This document shows, one piece after another, positions 28,982 through 38,300 of a stretch of DNA of 64,000 nt; position 1 is the first letter of the stretch; every line of letters starts with the position of its first letter. The DNA lies in contig NZ_BJML01000001.1 of assembly GCF_006539145.1 (NCBI RefSeq), positions 372,001-436,000 on the forward strand. Reading direction: 5' to 3'. Origin of the DNA: Microbacterium testaceum. GTDB taxonomy: Bacteria > Actinomycetota > Actinomycetes > Actinomycetales > Microbacteriaceae. The position numbers were made by a program, and so were the translations under genes. The notes beneath the pieces were generated by a model. That model saw only the letters and a list, made by a program, of their open reading frames with translations, had not been told where the DNA came from and made no database searches.

Positions 28982-31492
28982 ATGTCCGAATCCGCCGCTC
29001 CTCCGGCCGCCGAACGCTCTCCGTCGCGTCTGACGGCCGTGGGCGCTGCGCTTCGCCGATACGTGTCGCGCAACCCCGTGGCGATCATCGTCGCCGTGCT
29101 GGTCGTCGCGTCCGCGGCGGCGACGGGGTCGCTCTGGGGAGAGGATGCGCTCATCTGGGGCGCGGGGCCGCTGGCCACCTTCGGGAGCGGTCGGTGGTGG
29201 ACGCTGGCGACCGCACTCGTCATTCCGGACTCGGCGATCGACGCCCTCTCATCGGTGCTGCTCGCCCTGACCGCCCTGGCCGCGATCGAGCGGCTGGTCG
29301 GATCGCGGCGTACGAGCGTCTTCCTGGTGGTCATCGGGCTGAGCGGCCTGGTCGTGGGCATCGGCCTCCACGCGGCGGCGTGGACGATCACCGATCTCCG
29401 CCCGGTCGTCGCCGCCGAAGTCCCGGTGCTCGACCCGACCACCGCGATCGCCGGAGCGGTCATGGCGGGGTCGGCCTTCGCGCCGACGCTGTGGCGTCGC
29501 CGTCTGCGTCTGGTGGGCTTCGCCCTTCTGGCTCTTTTCGCTCTCTACGCCGGTGACGCCGACTCCTGGTACCGGCTCTCGGCGGCGATCATCGGTCTCG
29601 TCGTCGGCGCACTGCTCGCGCGGGGTCGGGAGCGGCGGTCGTGGCACCGCAGCTCGACGCGTGAGACGCGCACCCTTCTCGCTCTTCTGGTCGCGGTCGT
29701 GGGCAGCGGGCCGATCGTCGCCCTCGTCAGCGGCGGCGGCCGCGGGCCGCTCTCGCTCGTGGTGGACGCCTACACGCAGTACGACGACGAACTCCTCTCG
29801 CAGTGCGGCAGGGTCGCCTCGTCGGTGTGCGATGAGCAGATCGCCCTCCTGATGACCCGTGGAGCAGGCCCCGCCCTCCTGGCGATCGTGCCCCTGGTCC
29901 TGCTGCTGGTGGCCGCGTGGGGCCTCCGGCAGGGACGACGCTCGGCGTGGATCGTCGCGGAGTTCGTGCTCGTGGCGTCCGCGGTCCTGCCCGTCGTCTC
30001 TCTTCTCGACGGGCGCCTGCGGATCGACCCCTGGGTCGATGGCAGCGGGGCGGAGTACGTCCTGTGGGCGATCGCGACGATCATGATCCCCCTCGCGCTC
30101 GCTGCGGCGCTCGCCGTCGCACGTGCCCGGTTCTCGGTCCGTGCGACCCGGCGCGCGGCGCGCGTCGTCGCGGCCGTGGTCTCGCTCGCCTTCCTCGCCT
30201 GCGCGACGACGCTCTTCGTCGTCGAGGCCATCGGTCATCGCGCCTTCGACCGAGACGTGTCGATCTTCGATCTGCTCGCTCTGACCCTGCGCCGTTTCCT
30301 TCCCCCCGCCTTCACCCACCCGGGCGGATCGACGGCGTTCCCGCACAGCGGACCGGCGCTGTTCGCGTACCAATGGATCGGTGTGCTGTTCTGGGCGATC
30401 GTGGTCGCCGCGATCCTGTGGCTCTACCGCCGCTCGCGTCGCCCGGACACCGTCGACGACGGTCACTATCGCGACCTTCTGCGGCGGGGAAGCGACACCC
30501 TCGGTTTCCTCGGCACCTGGGCGGGCACCAGCCACTGGTATTCCGAGGACCGTGAGTGCGCCGTCGCCTACCGGCTGAGCGGCGATGTCGCCCTGGCCGT
30601 CGGCGACCCCCTCGCCCCCGAGGGGCGACGCGCGGAGGCGTTGCGCGGCTTCACGGACTATTGCGTCGAGCACGGGTGGACACCGGCGTTCTACAGCATC
30701 CACGGTGAGACTCTCGACGATCTGATCGCCCTCGGCTGGCGGTATGTTCCCGTCGGGGTCGAAACGGTGATGGACCTGCCCGGCCTGACATTCGCCGGCA
30801 AGGCCTGGCAGAAGGTGCGGCAACCCCTCACCCGCGCCGAGCGCGAGGGGTACACCGCCGTCTGGTCGCGGTGGCACGAACTGAGCGTCGGTCAGGCGTC
30901 GCAGGTGGTCGCGATCGACGAGGAGTGGGTCGCCGACCGCGCGCTCCCCGAGATGGGCTTCACGCTGGGTTCTCTCGACGAGCTGCGCGACCGTGACGTC
31001 CGCCTGCTGCTCGCCGTGGGTCCCGATGAACGCATCGAGGCGGTCACGAGCTGGATGCCGTCCTGGACGGCGGGCGAGATCACGGGATGGACCCTCGATT
31101 TCATGCGTCGTCGCACCGACGGACCCAACGGCATGATGGAGTTCCTGATCGCGAAGGCCGCTCTCGAGCTGCAGGAGGAGGGCGCGACCGTGCTCAGCCT
31201 GTCGGGGGCACCTCTCGCTGACGACCCCGACGAGGCAGCCGATGATGATCCGGCCCCTCTTCGCGCGTTGCTGCGCTGGCTCGCCGAGGTGCTCGAACCC
31301 GCGTACGGGTTCGCGTCGCTCTTCCGCTTCAAGGGCAAGTTCCGGCCCCGGTACCGCCCCTTGGCGTTGGCGTACCGCGATCCCCTCGAGCTGCCCGTGA
31401 TCGGCGCCGCGGTGGGTCGCGCCTACCTGCCCGACGCCTCACGTCGAGAGATGGTCGCTTTGGCCCGGACCGCCTGGGAGGGCCGTCGGTGA
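28982..31492 (+). CDS. MprF-like aminoacyl-lipid synthase with a rhomboid-like membrane region
   Basis: 836 residues. The C-terminal ~330 residues are a DUF2156/MprF transferase domain (GTSHWYSEDRECAVAYRL, GDVALAVGDPLAP, LFRFKGKFRPRYRPLALAYRDP) that moves an amino acid from aminoacyl-tRNA to a lipid such as phosphatidylglycerol, lowering surface charge. The N-terminal ~500 residues are membrane-embedded. The first ~220 resemble a rhomboid fold (GSGRWWTLATALVIP, then six or so helices), but the rhomboid GxSG serine site reads DPTTAIAG, so protease activity is unlikely. The ATGA-like overlap with the esterase gene gives coupling. Confidence 0.83.
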   Translation: MSESAAPPAAERSPSRLTAVGAALRRYVSRNPVAIIVAVLVVASAAATGSLWGEDALIWGAGPLATFGSGRWWTLATALVIPDSAIDALSSVLLALTALAAIERLVGSRRTSVFLVVIGLSGLVVGIGLHAAAWTITDLRPVVAAEVPVLDPTTAIAGAVMAGSAFAPTLWRRRLRLVGFALLALFALYAGDADSWYRLSAAIIGLVVGALLARGRERRSWHRSSTRETRTLLALLVAVVGSGPIVALVSGGGRGPLSLVVDAYTQYDDELLSQCGRVASSVCDEQIALLMTRGAGPALLAIVPLVLLLVAAWGLRQGRRSAWIVAEFVLVASAVLPVVSLLDGRLRIDPWVDGSGAEYVLWAIATIMIPLALAAALAVARARFSVRATRRAARVVAAVVSLAFLACATTLFVVEAIGHRAFDRDVSIFDLLALTLRRFLPPAFTHPGGSTAFPHSGPALFAYQWIGVLFWAIVVAAILWLYRRSRRPDTVDDGHYRDLLRRGSDTLGFLGTWAGTSHWYSEDRECAVAYRLSGDVALAVGDPLAPEGRRAEALRGFTDYCVEHGWTPAFYSIHGETLDDLIALGWRYVPVGVETVMDLPGLTFAGKAWQKVRQPLTRAEREGYTAVWSRWHELSVGQASQVVAIDEEWVADRALPEMGFTLGSLDELRDRDVRLLLAVGPDERIEAVTSWMPSWTAGEITGWTLDFMRRRTDGPNGMMEFLIAKAALELQEEGATVLSLSGAPLADDPDEAADDDPAPLRALLRWLAEVLEPAYGFASLFRFKGKFRPRYRPLALAYRDPLELPVIGAAVGRAYLPDASRREMVALARTAWEGRR

Positions 31493-32790
31493 ACAAGTTC
31501 ATCCTGTCGTTCGAGCTGATCGACAGCCCCATGTTGCTCATCAGCGCCATCGTCGCTGCGCTGTGCGTGGTCGCTGTCGCCGTATGGCGTCCTCGTCGGC
31601 TCGTCATCACCCTCGTGATCGGTGTCGCGGCCGGGGTGGTCATGTTCATCGTGGCGAAGATCCTCGAGTCGATGAACACGTTCCAAGGCCCGCTGCCGGG
31701 GGCTGCGATCTGGTGGGCGTCGGGAGCGGTGGCGGCCGTCGCCATCGGCATCGTCGGGATCTTCCGCCGCCCCTGGCCGCGTCGAGCGATCGGCGCCGTC
31801 GCCGTCATCGCCTCGCTCCTCGCCGGCATCCTGGGCGTGAACACCTCGTATGGCGTCACGCACAACCTGGCTGCGATCCTCGGCGTACAGGCGCTCGACC
31901 CCGCCTCCCTGCCCCCGCAAGATGCCGTCGCCGGAGACCCGGCGACGCTCTACCAGACGTGGGAGCCTCCCGCGGACATGCCGTCGAAGGGATCGGTCAG
32001 CGCTCTCACCGGCAGCACGAAGATCCCCACCGGTCAGTACGCGGCGCGCGACGCCTCGCTCTACCTGCCGCCGGCAGCCCAGGTCGCCGACCCTCCGGCT
32101 CTGCCGCTCCTGGTGTTCATGATGGGCCAGCCCGGGTCGCCCGACCCGACGGCGCTGGCCAAGGCACTCGACGCCTTCGCCGCGAAGAACAAGGGCCTCG
32201 CACCCATCGCGATCGTCGTCGATCAGCTGACCGCCCCGGACCGCGACCCCACCTGCGTGGATTCCGCGAAGTACGGCGCCGTCGCGACCTACATCAACCA
32301 GCTCGTGCCGCAGTGGGCCGAGAAGAACCTGAACATCGTCACCGACCACAAGTACTGGACCATCGGCGGCTTCTCAAACGGCGGGTCGTGCGCGGCTCTC
32401 TACGGGGCGAAGTACCCCGACACGTGGGGCCAGATGCTCGATGTCATGGGCAATGAGTTCCCGGGATCGGAGCACGTCGATCAGACCGTGAAGGACGTCT
32501 ACAACGGAAACGCGGGCGCCTTCCAAGCCAACAAGCCCGCGGTCGTCATGGCGGCGGCGGCCCCCGGCACCTACAGCGGCCACACCGCCATCTTCACGTG
32601 GGGGAGCGAAGACAAGACGTATGGCCCGGGGCAGCTCGCGAATTCGAAGGCGGCGGAAGCGGCGGGATTCACCGTTCTGACGCACATCGTCGAGGGAGCC
32701 GGTCACACCGGCGAAGCGCTCGACGGCAGCCTGGCGTATGCCATTCCGGCCCTGGCTCCCACGCTGGGGTTGGCCGCGCCGGCATCCTGA
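31489..32790 (+). CDS. Membrane-anchored esterase-fold hydrolase coupled to the MprF-like synthase
   Basis: 433 residues. Four N-terminal membrane segments (residues about 8-120) precede an extracytoplasmic alpha/beta hydrolase of the esterase-D type. The nucleophile is Ser296 in GGFSNGGS; a candidate acid lies in WGSEDKTYGPG and the His in GAGHTGEAL. Other bacteria pair aminoacyl-lipid synthases with hydrolases that remove the amino acid again (for example AhyD in Enterococcus). Coupling to the synthase gene suggests the same role here; this is inference. Confidence 0.75.
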   Translation: MNKFILSFELIDSPMLLISAIVAALCVVAVAVWRPRRLVITLVIGVAAGVVMFIVAKILESMNTFQGPLPGAAIWWASGAVAAVAIGIVGIFRRPWPRRAIGAVAVIASLLAGILGVNTSYGVTHNLAAILGVQALDPASLPPQDAVAGDPATLYQTWEPPADMPSKGSVSALTGSTKIPTGQYAARDASLYLPPAAQVADPPALPLLVFMMGQPGSPDPTALAKALDAFAAKNKGLAPIAIVVDQLTAPDRDPTCVDSAKYGAVATYINQLVPQWAEKNLNIVTDHKYWTIGGFSNGGSCAALYGAKYPDTWGQMLDVMGNEFPGSEHVDQTVKDVYNGNAGAFQANKPAVVMAAAAPGTYSGHTAIFTWGSEDKTYGPGQLANSKAAEAAGFTVLTHIVEGAGHTGEALDGSLAYAIPALAPTLGLAAPAS

Positions 32791-32798
32791 GCTCCGGC

Positions 32799-32897
32799 GC
32801 TCGACCGTCAAGGGTCACCGGTCCCGGCGCCGCTCGACCGTCGAGGGTCACCGGTCCCGGCGCCGCCCGACCTTCCAGGATTACCGGTTCCCGCGCC
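32799..32897. repeat. Three 33-bp tandem repeats after the esterase gene
   Basis: Units at 32799-32831, 32832-32864 and 32865-32897 begin GCTCGACCGT / GCTCGACCGT / GCCCGACCTT and end CCGGTCCCGGCGCC or close. Units 1 and 2 differ at one base; unit 3 is diverged. They lie between convergent genes and encode no obvious protein. Confidence 0.85.
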
Positions 32898-32964
32898 GTC
32901 TCGGGTCTGCGCGACCGCGGACGGTCCTGCGACCGCACGCGTGCCGGTCCGTGTGGCGGAGTAC

Positions 32965-33006
32965 ACGAAGGGCCCGACCGACAGGAATGTCGACCGGGCC
33001 CTTCGT
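32965..33006. terminator. Bidirectional terminator between esterase gene and kgd
   Basis: A 12-bp stem ACGAAGGGCCCG/CGGGCCCTTCGT with an 18-nt internal region that can pair further. It lies just 6 bp past the kgd stop. Confidence 0.75.
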
Positions 33007-33012
33007 GGAAGA

Positions 33013-36000
33013 TCAGCGCGCGAGCGCTTCTTTCATGATCGTGGCGTGTTCATTCGCGTGCACCTTCGGCGAACCGGTCGCGGTCGAGGCCGCGGCCGCG
33101 CGCGAGATACGACGGATCGCTCGGCCACCGAGCTGGTCGGCGACTTCGAGGGCGATGAACGGCCACGCGCCCTGGTTCTCGGGCTCGTCCTGAACCCACA
33201 CCAGCTCGGCGTTCGGGTACTGCGCCAACACGGCGGTCAGCTCCTCGATCGGCGCCGGGTAGTACTGCTCGAGACGTACGAGGGCGATCGCGGGGTTCGG
33301 GTTCTTGTCGAGCTCGGCTCGCAGGTCCCAGTGGATCTTTCCCGCGTGCAGCAGGACGCGCGTCACGGCGTTCTTGTCGACACCGCGGTCGTCGTCGAGC
33401 ACCGGCTCGAAGCGACCCTCGAGGAAGTCCTCGACGGGGCTCGTCGCTCCGCGCAAACGCAGCATCGCCTTCGGGGTGAAGACCACGAGGGGGCGACGGG
33501 GACGCTGGTAGGCCTGGCGACGCAGCAGGTGGAAGTACGACGCGGGGGTCGAGGGGCGCGCGACGATCATGTTGTCCTGCGCGCACATCTGCAGGTAGCG
33601 CTCGATGCGGGCCGATGAGTGGTCCGGACCCTGGCCCTCGTAGCCGTGGGGAAGCAGAAGCACGACGCTCGACTGCTGCGCCCACTTCTGGTCGGCCGAC
33701 GAGATGAACTCGTCGATCACCGACTGGGCGCCGTTGGCGAAGTCGCCGAATTGCGCCTCCCACAGCACGAGCGCGTCGGAGCGCTCGACCGAGTAGCCGT
33801 ACTCGAACGCCATCGCGGCGTACTCGCTCAGCAGGGAGTCGTAGACCCAGAATCGGCCCTGGTTCTCGCTGAGGTTCGCGAGGGGCAGCCATTCCTGACC
33901 GTTGTCGCGATCGTGGAGCACGGAGTGGCGCTGCACGAAGGTCCCGCGGCGGGAGTCCTGGCCGGCGAGTCGGACCGGGGTGCCCTCCATCAGCACCGAG
34001 CCGAAGGCGAGCAGCTCGCCGAAGGCCCAGTCGATGTTGCCGTTGCGGCTCATGTCGTGGCGCTTCTCGAGGAGCTGCTGGAGCTTCGTGTGCACCGTGA
34101 AGCCGTCGGGCTTGTTGACGAAGGCGTCGCCGATGTGATGAACGACCTCGCGCGAGACGCCGGTGGTCTCGGGAGCGCCGACCGCCGGTTCTTCGGCAGC
34201 GTCCATGGTGACGACGGGGTTCGTGCCGGTCTCGGCCTCGTGCGTGTCGGCGAAGGCGACCTCGAGGCGGTTCTGGAAGTCCTGCTTCGCCTGCTCGTAC
34301 TCGTCTTCGGTGATGTCGCCGCGGCCGACGAGCGACTCGGTGTACAGACGGCGCACCGATCGCTTCGCCTCGATGAGGTTCGTCATCAGGGGCTGGGTCA
34401 TCGACGGGTCGTCGCCCTCGTTGTGACCGCGGCGGCGGTAGCAGACCAGGTCGATCACGATGTCGCGGTGGAACTCCTCGCGATACATGAACGCCAGCTC
34501 CGCCGCCCGGACGACGGCCTCGGGGTCGTCGCCGTTCACGTGCAGGATCGGCGCCTGGATCGTCTTCGCGACATCGGTGGCGTACACCGAGGTGCGGGCG
34601 TCGGTCGGGGTGGTGGTGAAGCCGACCTGGTTGTTGACCACGACGTGGATCGTGCCGCCCGTACGGTAGCCGCGCAGCTGCGACATCTGCAGCGTCTCGA
34701 CCACGACACCCTGACCCGCGAACGCGGCATCGCCGTGCACGAGGATCGGCAGCCACGAGAACGTGCCGATGGGCTTGCGGTCCTGCTTGGCGCGGACGAT
34801 GCCCTCGAGCACGCCGTCGACGGTCTCGAGGTGCGAGGGGTTGGCGGCCAAGTACACGGGGAGCTCGTCGCCGGCGTCGCCGACGAAGGTGCCCTCGGTG
34901 CCGAGGTGGTACTTCACGTCGCCCGAGCCGCGCTTGCTGCCGATCGCCACGGCGCCCTCGAATTCGCGGAACACGTGACCGTAGGTCTTGCCGGCGATGT
35001 TGGTGAGCACGTTCAGTCGACCGCGGTGGGCCATGCCGATCGCGGCGCCGTCCAGGCCCGCGGAGGCCGCGCCCTGCAGGATCTGGTCGAGCAGGGGGAT
35101 GAGAGACTCGCCGCCCTCGAGGCTGAAGCGCTTCTGGCCGACGTACTTGGTCTGCAGGAAGGTCTCGAACGCCTCGGCCTGGTTCAGCTTCGACAGGATG
35201 CGCAGCTGCTCGTCGTGGCCGGGCTTGGTGTACTTGACCTCGACGTTGCGCTGGAACCACTGACGCTGCGCCGGGTCCTGGATGTGCATGTACTCGACGC
35301 CCATGGTGCGGCAGTACGAGTCGCGCAGCACGCCCAGGATGTCGCGGAGCTTGGCGACGCGCTTGTTGCCGAGGCCGCCGGTGACGAATTCGCGGTCGAG
35401 ATCCCAGAACGTGAGCCCGTGCGATTCGATCTCGAGGTCGGGGTGCGTGCGCTGGACGTACTCGAGCGGGTCGATGTCGGCCATGAGGTGGCCGCGCACG
35501 CGGAAGGAGTTGATGAGCTCCTGGACGCGGGCGCTCTTATCGATGCGCTCCGAGATGTCGACGCTGATGTCGGCCGCCCAGTGGATGGGGGCGTAGGGGA
35601 TGCGCAACGCGGCGAAGATGTCGTCGTAGAAGCCGCGCTGCCCGATGAGCAGCTCGTGCACCTTCTTGAGGAACTCGCCGGAGCCGGCACCCTGGATGAC
35701 GCGGTGGTCGTAGGTGCTGGTGAGCGTGATCGTCTTGCCGATCGCGAGCTCGTTGAGCGTCTTCTCGCTCGCGCCCATGAATTCGGCGGGGTAATCGAGG
35801 GCGCCGGCGCCGATGATGGCGCCCTGGCCGCGCATGAGTCGCGGCACCGAATGGACCGTACCGATGCCGCCGGGGTTGGTCAGCGAGACCGTGGTGCCCT
35901 GGAAGTCGGCCGGCGTCAGCTTGTTGTTGCGGGCGCGGCGGACGAGGTCTTCGTACGAGGCGAGGAACTCGCCGAACGTGAGCGTGTCGGCGCGCTTGAT

Positions 36001-36702
36001 GCTCGGAACGAGCAGCGCGCGCGAGCCGTCGGGCTTGGGCATGTCGATCGCGATGCCCAGGTTGACGTGCGCGGGGGCCACGACCGAGGGCTTGCCGTCG
36101 ACTTCGGCGTAGTAGACGTTCTGGCTCGGGAACTCCTTGAGCGCCTGGATCAGCGCCCAGCCGATCAGGTGGGTGAAGCTCACCTTGCCACCGCGCGTGC
36201 GCGACATGTGGTTGTTGATGACGATGCGGTTGTCGATCATCAGCTTCGCCGGGATCGTGCGCACGCTCGTCGCGGTGGGGACCGTGAGCGAGTCGTCCAT
36301 GTTGGATGCCAGGGCCTTCGGCATCCCCTTGAGCACCGTCACGCGGTCTTCCTCGGTGCTCTCGGCAGCCGCGGAGGGAACCGCGTTCGGCGCCTGAGCC
36401 GGGATGGGCTGCGGCTTGGCCGGCTTCGCCGTGGTGCGGGCGACGGGCGCCTGTCCGACCACGGGGATCGGGGCCGTCACCGGCTTGGGCTCGGACCCCG
36501 CCGACGCCGGGGGCGCGGAGGGCGGGGGAGCGGCGGAGGATCCGTCGACGACCGGGTGGTACGCCTCCAGAATCGGCCACCAGGCCTTGTCTACGGAGTG
36601 CTTGTCGACTTTGAACTGTTCGTAGAGTTCGTCTACGAGCCACTCGTTCGCGCCGAACTCGCCCTCGCTCGAAGTACCGACGCCCGTCACCTGGCTCGAC
36701 AC
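33013..36702 (-). CDS. kgd: Multifunctional 2-oxoglutarate metabolism enzyme Kgd (E1o with fused E2o-like domain)
   Basis: A 1229-residue actinobacterial enzyme that serves as thiamine-diphosphate E1 of 2-oxoglutarate dehydrogenase, and also as carboligase/decarboxylase. The N-terminus (EFGANEWLVDELYEQFKVDKHSVDKAWWP) leads through a Pro/Ala linker to an E2o-like catalytic domain (YDHRVIQGAGSGEFLKKVHELL) without a lipoyl domain, then the E1 domain (IGMAHRGRLNVL, GDAAFAGQGVV, PHGYEGQGPDHSSARIER). The GTG at 36702 (VSSQVTGVG) is chosen by comparison with the mycobacterial N-terminus and length (1231 residues). Confidence 0.95.
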   Translation of the reverse strand: MSSQVTGVGTSSEGEFGANEWLVDELYEQFKVDKHSVDKAWWPILEAYHPVVDGSSAAPPPSAPPASAGSEPKPVTAPIPVVGQAPVARTTAKPAKPQPIPAQAPNAVPSAAAESTEEDRVTVLKGMPKALASNMDDSLTVPTATSVRTIPAKLMIDNRIVINNHMSRTRGGKVSFTHLIGWALIQALKEFPSQNVYYAEVDGKPSVVAPAHVNLGIAIDMPKPDGSRALLVPSIKRADTLTFGEFLASYEDLVRRARNNKLTPADFQGTTVSLTNPGGIGTVHSVPRLMRGQGAIIGAGALDYPAEFMGASEKTLNELAIGKTITLTSTYDHRVIQGAGSGEFLKKVHELLIGQRGFYDDIFAALRIPYAPIHWAADISVDISERIDKSARVQELINSFRVRGHLMADIDPLEYVQRTHPDLEIESHGLTFWDLDREFVTGGLGNKRVAKLRDILGVLRDSYCRTMGVEYMHIQDPAQRQWFQRNVEVKYTKPGHDEQLRILSKLNQAEAFETFLQTKYVGQKRFSLEGGESLIPLLDQILQGAASAGLDGAAIGMAHRGRLNVLTNIAGKTYGHVFREFEGAVAIGSKRGSGDVKYHLGTEGTFVGDAGDELPVYLAANPSHLETVDGVLEGIVRAKQDRKPIGTFSWLPILVHGDAAFAGQGVVVETLQMSQLRGYRTGGTIHVVVNNQVGFTTTPTDARTSVYATDVAKTIQAPILHVNGDDPEAVVRAAELAFMYREEFHRDIVIDLVCYRRRGHNEGDDPSMTQPLMTNLIEAKRSVRRLYTESLVGRGDITEDEYEQAKQDFQNRLEVAFADTHEAETGTNPVVTMDAAEEPAVGAPETTGVSREVVHHIGDAFVNKPDGFTVHTKLQQLLEKRHDMSRNGNIDWAFGELLAFGSVLMEGTPVRLAGQDSRRGTFVQRHSVLHDRDNGQEWLPLANLSENQGRFWVYDSLLSEYAAMAFEYGYSVERSDALVLWEAQFGDFANGAQSVIDEFISSADQKWAQQSSVVLLLPHGYEGQGPDHSSARIERYLQMCAQDNMIVARPSTPASYFHLLRRQAYQRPRRPLVVFTPKAMLRLRGATSPVEDFLEGRFEPVLDDDRGVDKNAVTRVLLHAGKIHWDLRAELDKNPNPAIALVRLEQYYPAPIEELTAVLAQYPNAELVWVQDEPENQGAWPFIALEVADQLGGRAIRRISRAAAASTATGSPKVHANEHATIMKEALAR

Positions 36703-36839
36703 AGTCGATCGCCTGCTTTCCTCGATGAAGATTCCTGTGGATACGCGCACGTCGCCGCGCTGCGTGCTTTCCAGCCTAGCCGAGGAATCTGGACGCCCTT
36801 CGGGTCTTTACATTCCCCTGATGTGGTGAGGTGGATGCC

Positions 36840-38300
36840 ATGGAGTTCTCCGGCGCGCAGCCCGATGTCGACCTGACGTACTCGGACGTTTTTCTCGTCC
36901 CCCGCCATTCCGAGGTGCGCAGCCGCCTCGACGTGGATCTCGCCCCCGCCGACGGCAGCGGGGCGACCATCCCGTTGGTGTCGGCGAACATGAATTCGGT
37001 CACGGGAACCCGACTCGCGGCGACCCTGGCGCGTCGCGGCGGACTCGGCGTCCTGCCGCAGGACATGGCGCTGCACGATCTGGTCGAGGCCGTGTCGTGG
37101 GTCAAGTCACAGCCCGCGGCGTGGGACACCCCGCTGATCCTCCCGCCCGAGGCCACCGTCGCCGACGCGCGGCGCATCCTTCCCGCTGTGCCCGGCCGGG
37201 GCATCGTCGTGGCGACTCCTCGCGAGGACGGCGTCGTCGCCCTGTCCGAGGTTCGCGGCATCGTGCCGGCGGGGCGCCTGGCCACGGCTCTTCCCGATGC
37301 GACGCTCGGCGACATCGCCCGTCGTGACGCCGAGCCCATCGACGCGGCCGACGTGCACGACCCTCGCGAGGTCTTCGCGCGGATCGAGGCCGCGGGCGTC
37401 GACATCGTCCCGGTCGTCGACGGTGACCGCCTCGTCGGCACGCTGTCGGCGCGCAGCGCCCTGCGCGCCTCCGTCTACCGACCGGGCGTCGACGCACGTG
37501 GCCGCCTCATCGTCGCCGCCGCGGTCGGGGTGAACGGCGACGTCGCCACCAAGGCACGCGCCCTCGTCGACGCCGGTGTCGACGTCCTCGTCGTCGACAC
37601 CGCGCACGGTCACCAGGGACAGATGCTCCGCGCGCTGCGCGCGGTGGCCGCACTCGACCTCGGCATCCCGATCGCAGCCGGCAACGTGGTGACCGCCGAC
37701 GGCGTGGCCGATCTCACCGACGCGGGCGCGACGATCCTCAAGGTGGGCGTGGGCCCGGGGGCGATGTGCACGACCCGAATGATGACGGCCGTCGGCCGGC
37801 CCCAGTTCTCGGCGGTGCTCGAGACCGCCGAGGCCGCGCGCAGCGTCGGAGCCCACGTCTGGGCCGACGGCGGGGTGCGCTACCCGCGCGATGTCGCCCT
37901 GGCGCTCGCCGCGGGCGCCGCGTCCGTCATGGTCGGCTCGTGGTTCGCGGGAACGATCGAGGCTCCGGGCGAACTGCTCACCGACGCCGGCGGCCGCCTC
38001 TACAAAGAGTCGTGGGGCATGGCTTCGACGAAGGCCGTGCAGGGGCGCTTCGGCGGCCTCGACCCGTTCGAGCGCGCCCGCAAGGAGCTGTTCGCCGAGG
38101 GCATCTCGTCGTCGCGCATCTACCTCGATCCCCAGCGTCCGGGCCTGGAAGACCTGCTCGACATGATCACCTCGGGTGTGCGCTCGTCGTTCACCTACGC
38201 CGGTGCGGCCACCGTCGCCGAGTTCCACGAGCGCGCTCGTGTGGGCCTGCAGTCGGCCGCGGGCTACGACGAGGGAAAGGCGCTGCCGGTCAGCTGGTGA
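36840..38300 (+). CDS. guaB1: GuaB1-type IMP dehydrogenase-related protein, probable GMP reductase
   Basis: 486 residues of the IMPDH/GMPR family: (beta/alpha)8 barrel with a central CBS pair (about residues 95-210) and the catalytic loop GPGAMCTTRMMTAVG with its Cys near residue 307. The mycobacterial GuaB1 has been shown to act as a CBS-regulated GMP reductase, so purine salvage is the likely role rather than IMP oxidation. The ATG at 36840 has GAGGTGG at a proper distance; a GTG 9 bp upstream is possible. Its last 11 bases overlap the end of the convergent GH76 gene. Confidence 0.9.
   Translation: MEFSGAQPDVDLTYSDVFLVPRHSEVRSRLDVDLAPADGSGATIPLVSANMNSVTGTRLAATLARRGGLGVLPQDMALHDLVEAVSWVKSQPAAWDTPLILPPEATVADARRILPAVPGRGIVVATPREDGVVALSEVRGIVPAGRLATALPDATLGDIARRDAEPIDAADVHDPREVFARIEAAGVDIVPVVDGDRLVGTLSARSALRASVYRPGVDARGRLIVAAAVGVNGDVATKARALVDAGVDVLVVDTAHGHQGQMLRALRAVAALDLGIPIAAGNVVTADGVADLTDAGATILKVGVGPGAMCTTRMMTAVGRPQFSAVLETAEAARSVGAHVWADGGVRYPRDVALALAAGAASVMVGSWFAGTIEAPGELLTDAGGRLYKESWGMASTKAVQGRFGGLDPFERARKELFAEGISSSRIYLDPQRPGLEDLLDMITSGVRSSFTYAGAATVAEFHERARVGLQSAAGYDEGKALPVSW

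Noticed and set aside
32799-32897. Possible CRISPR array
   Set aside because: The 33-bp units are directly adjacent without spacers and no cas genes are near.
33619-36876. Long plus-strand open frame opposite kgd
   Set aside because: Shadow of the kgd gene in high-G+C DNA; no domain is recognisable and kgd is certain.
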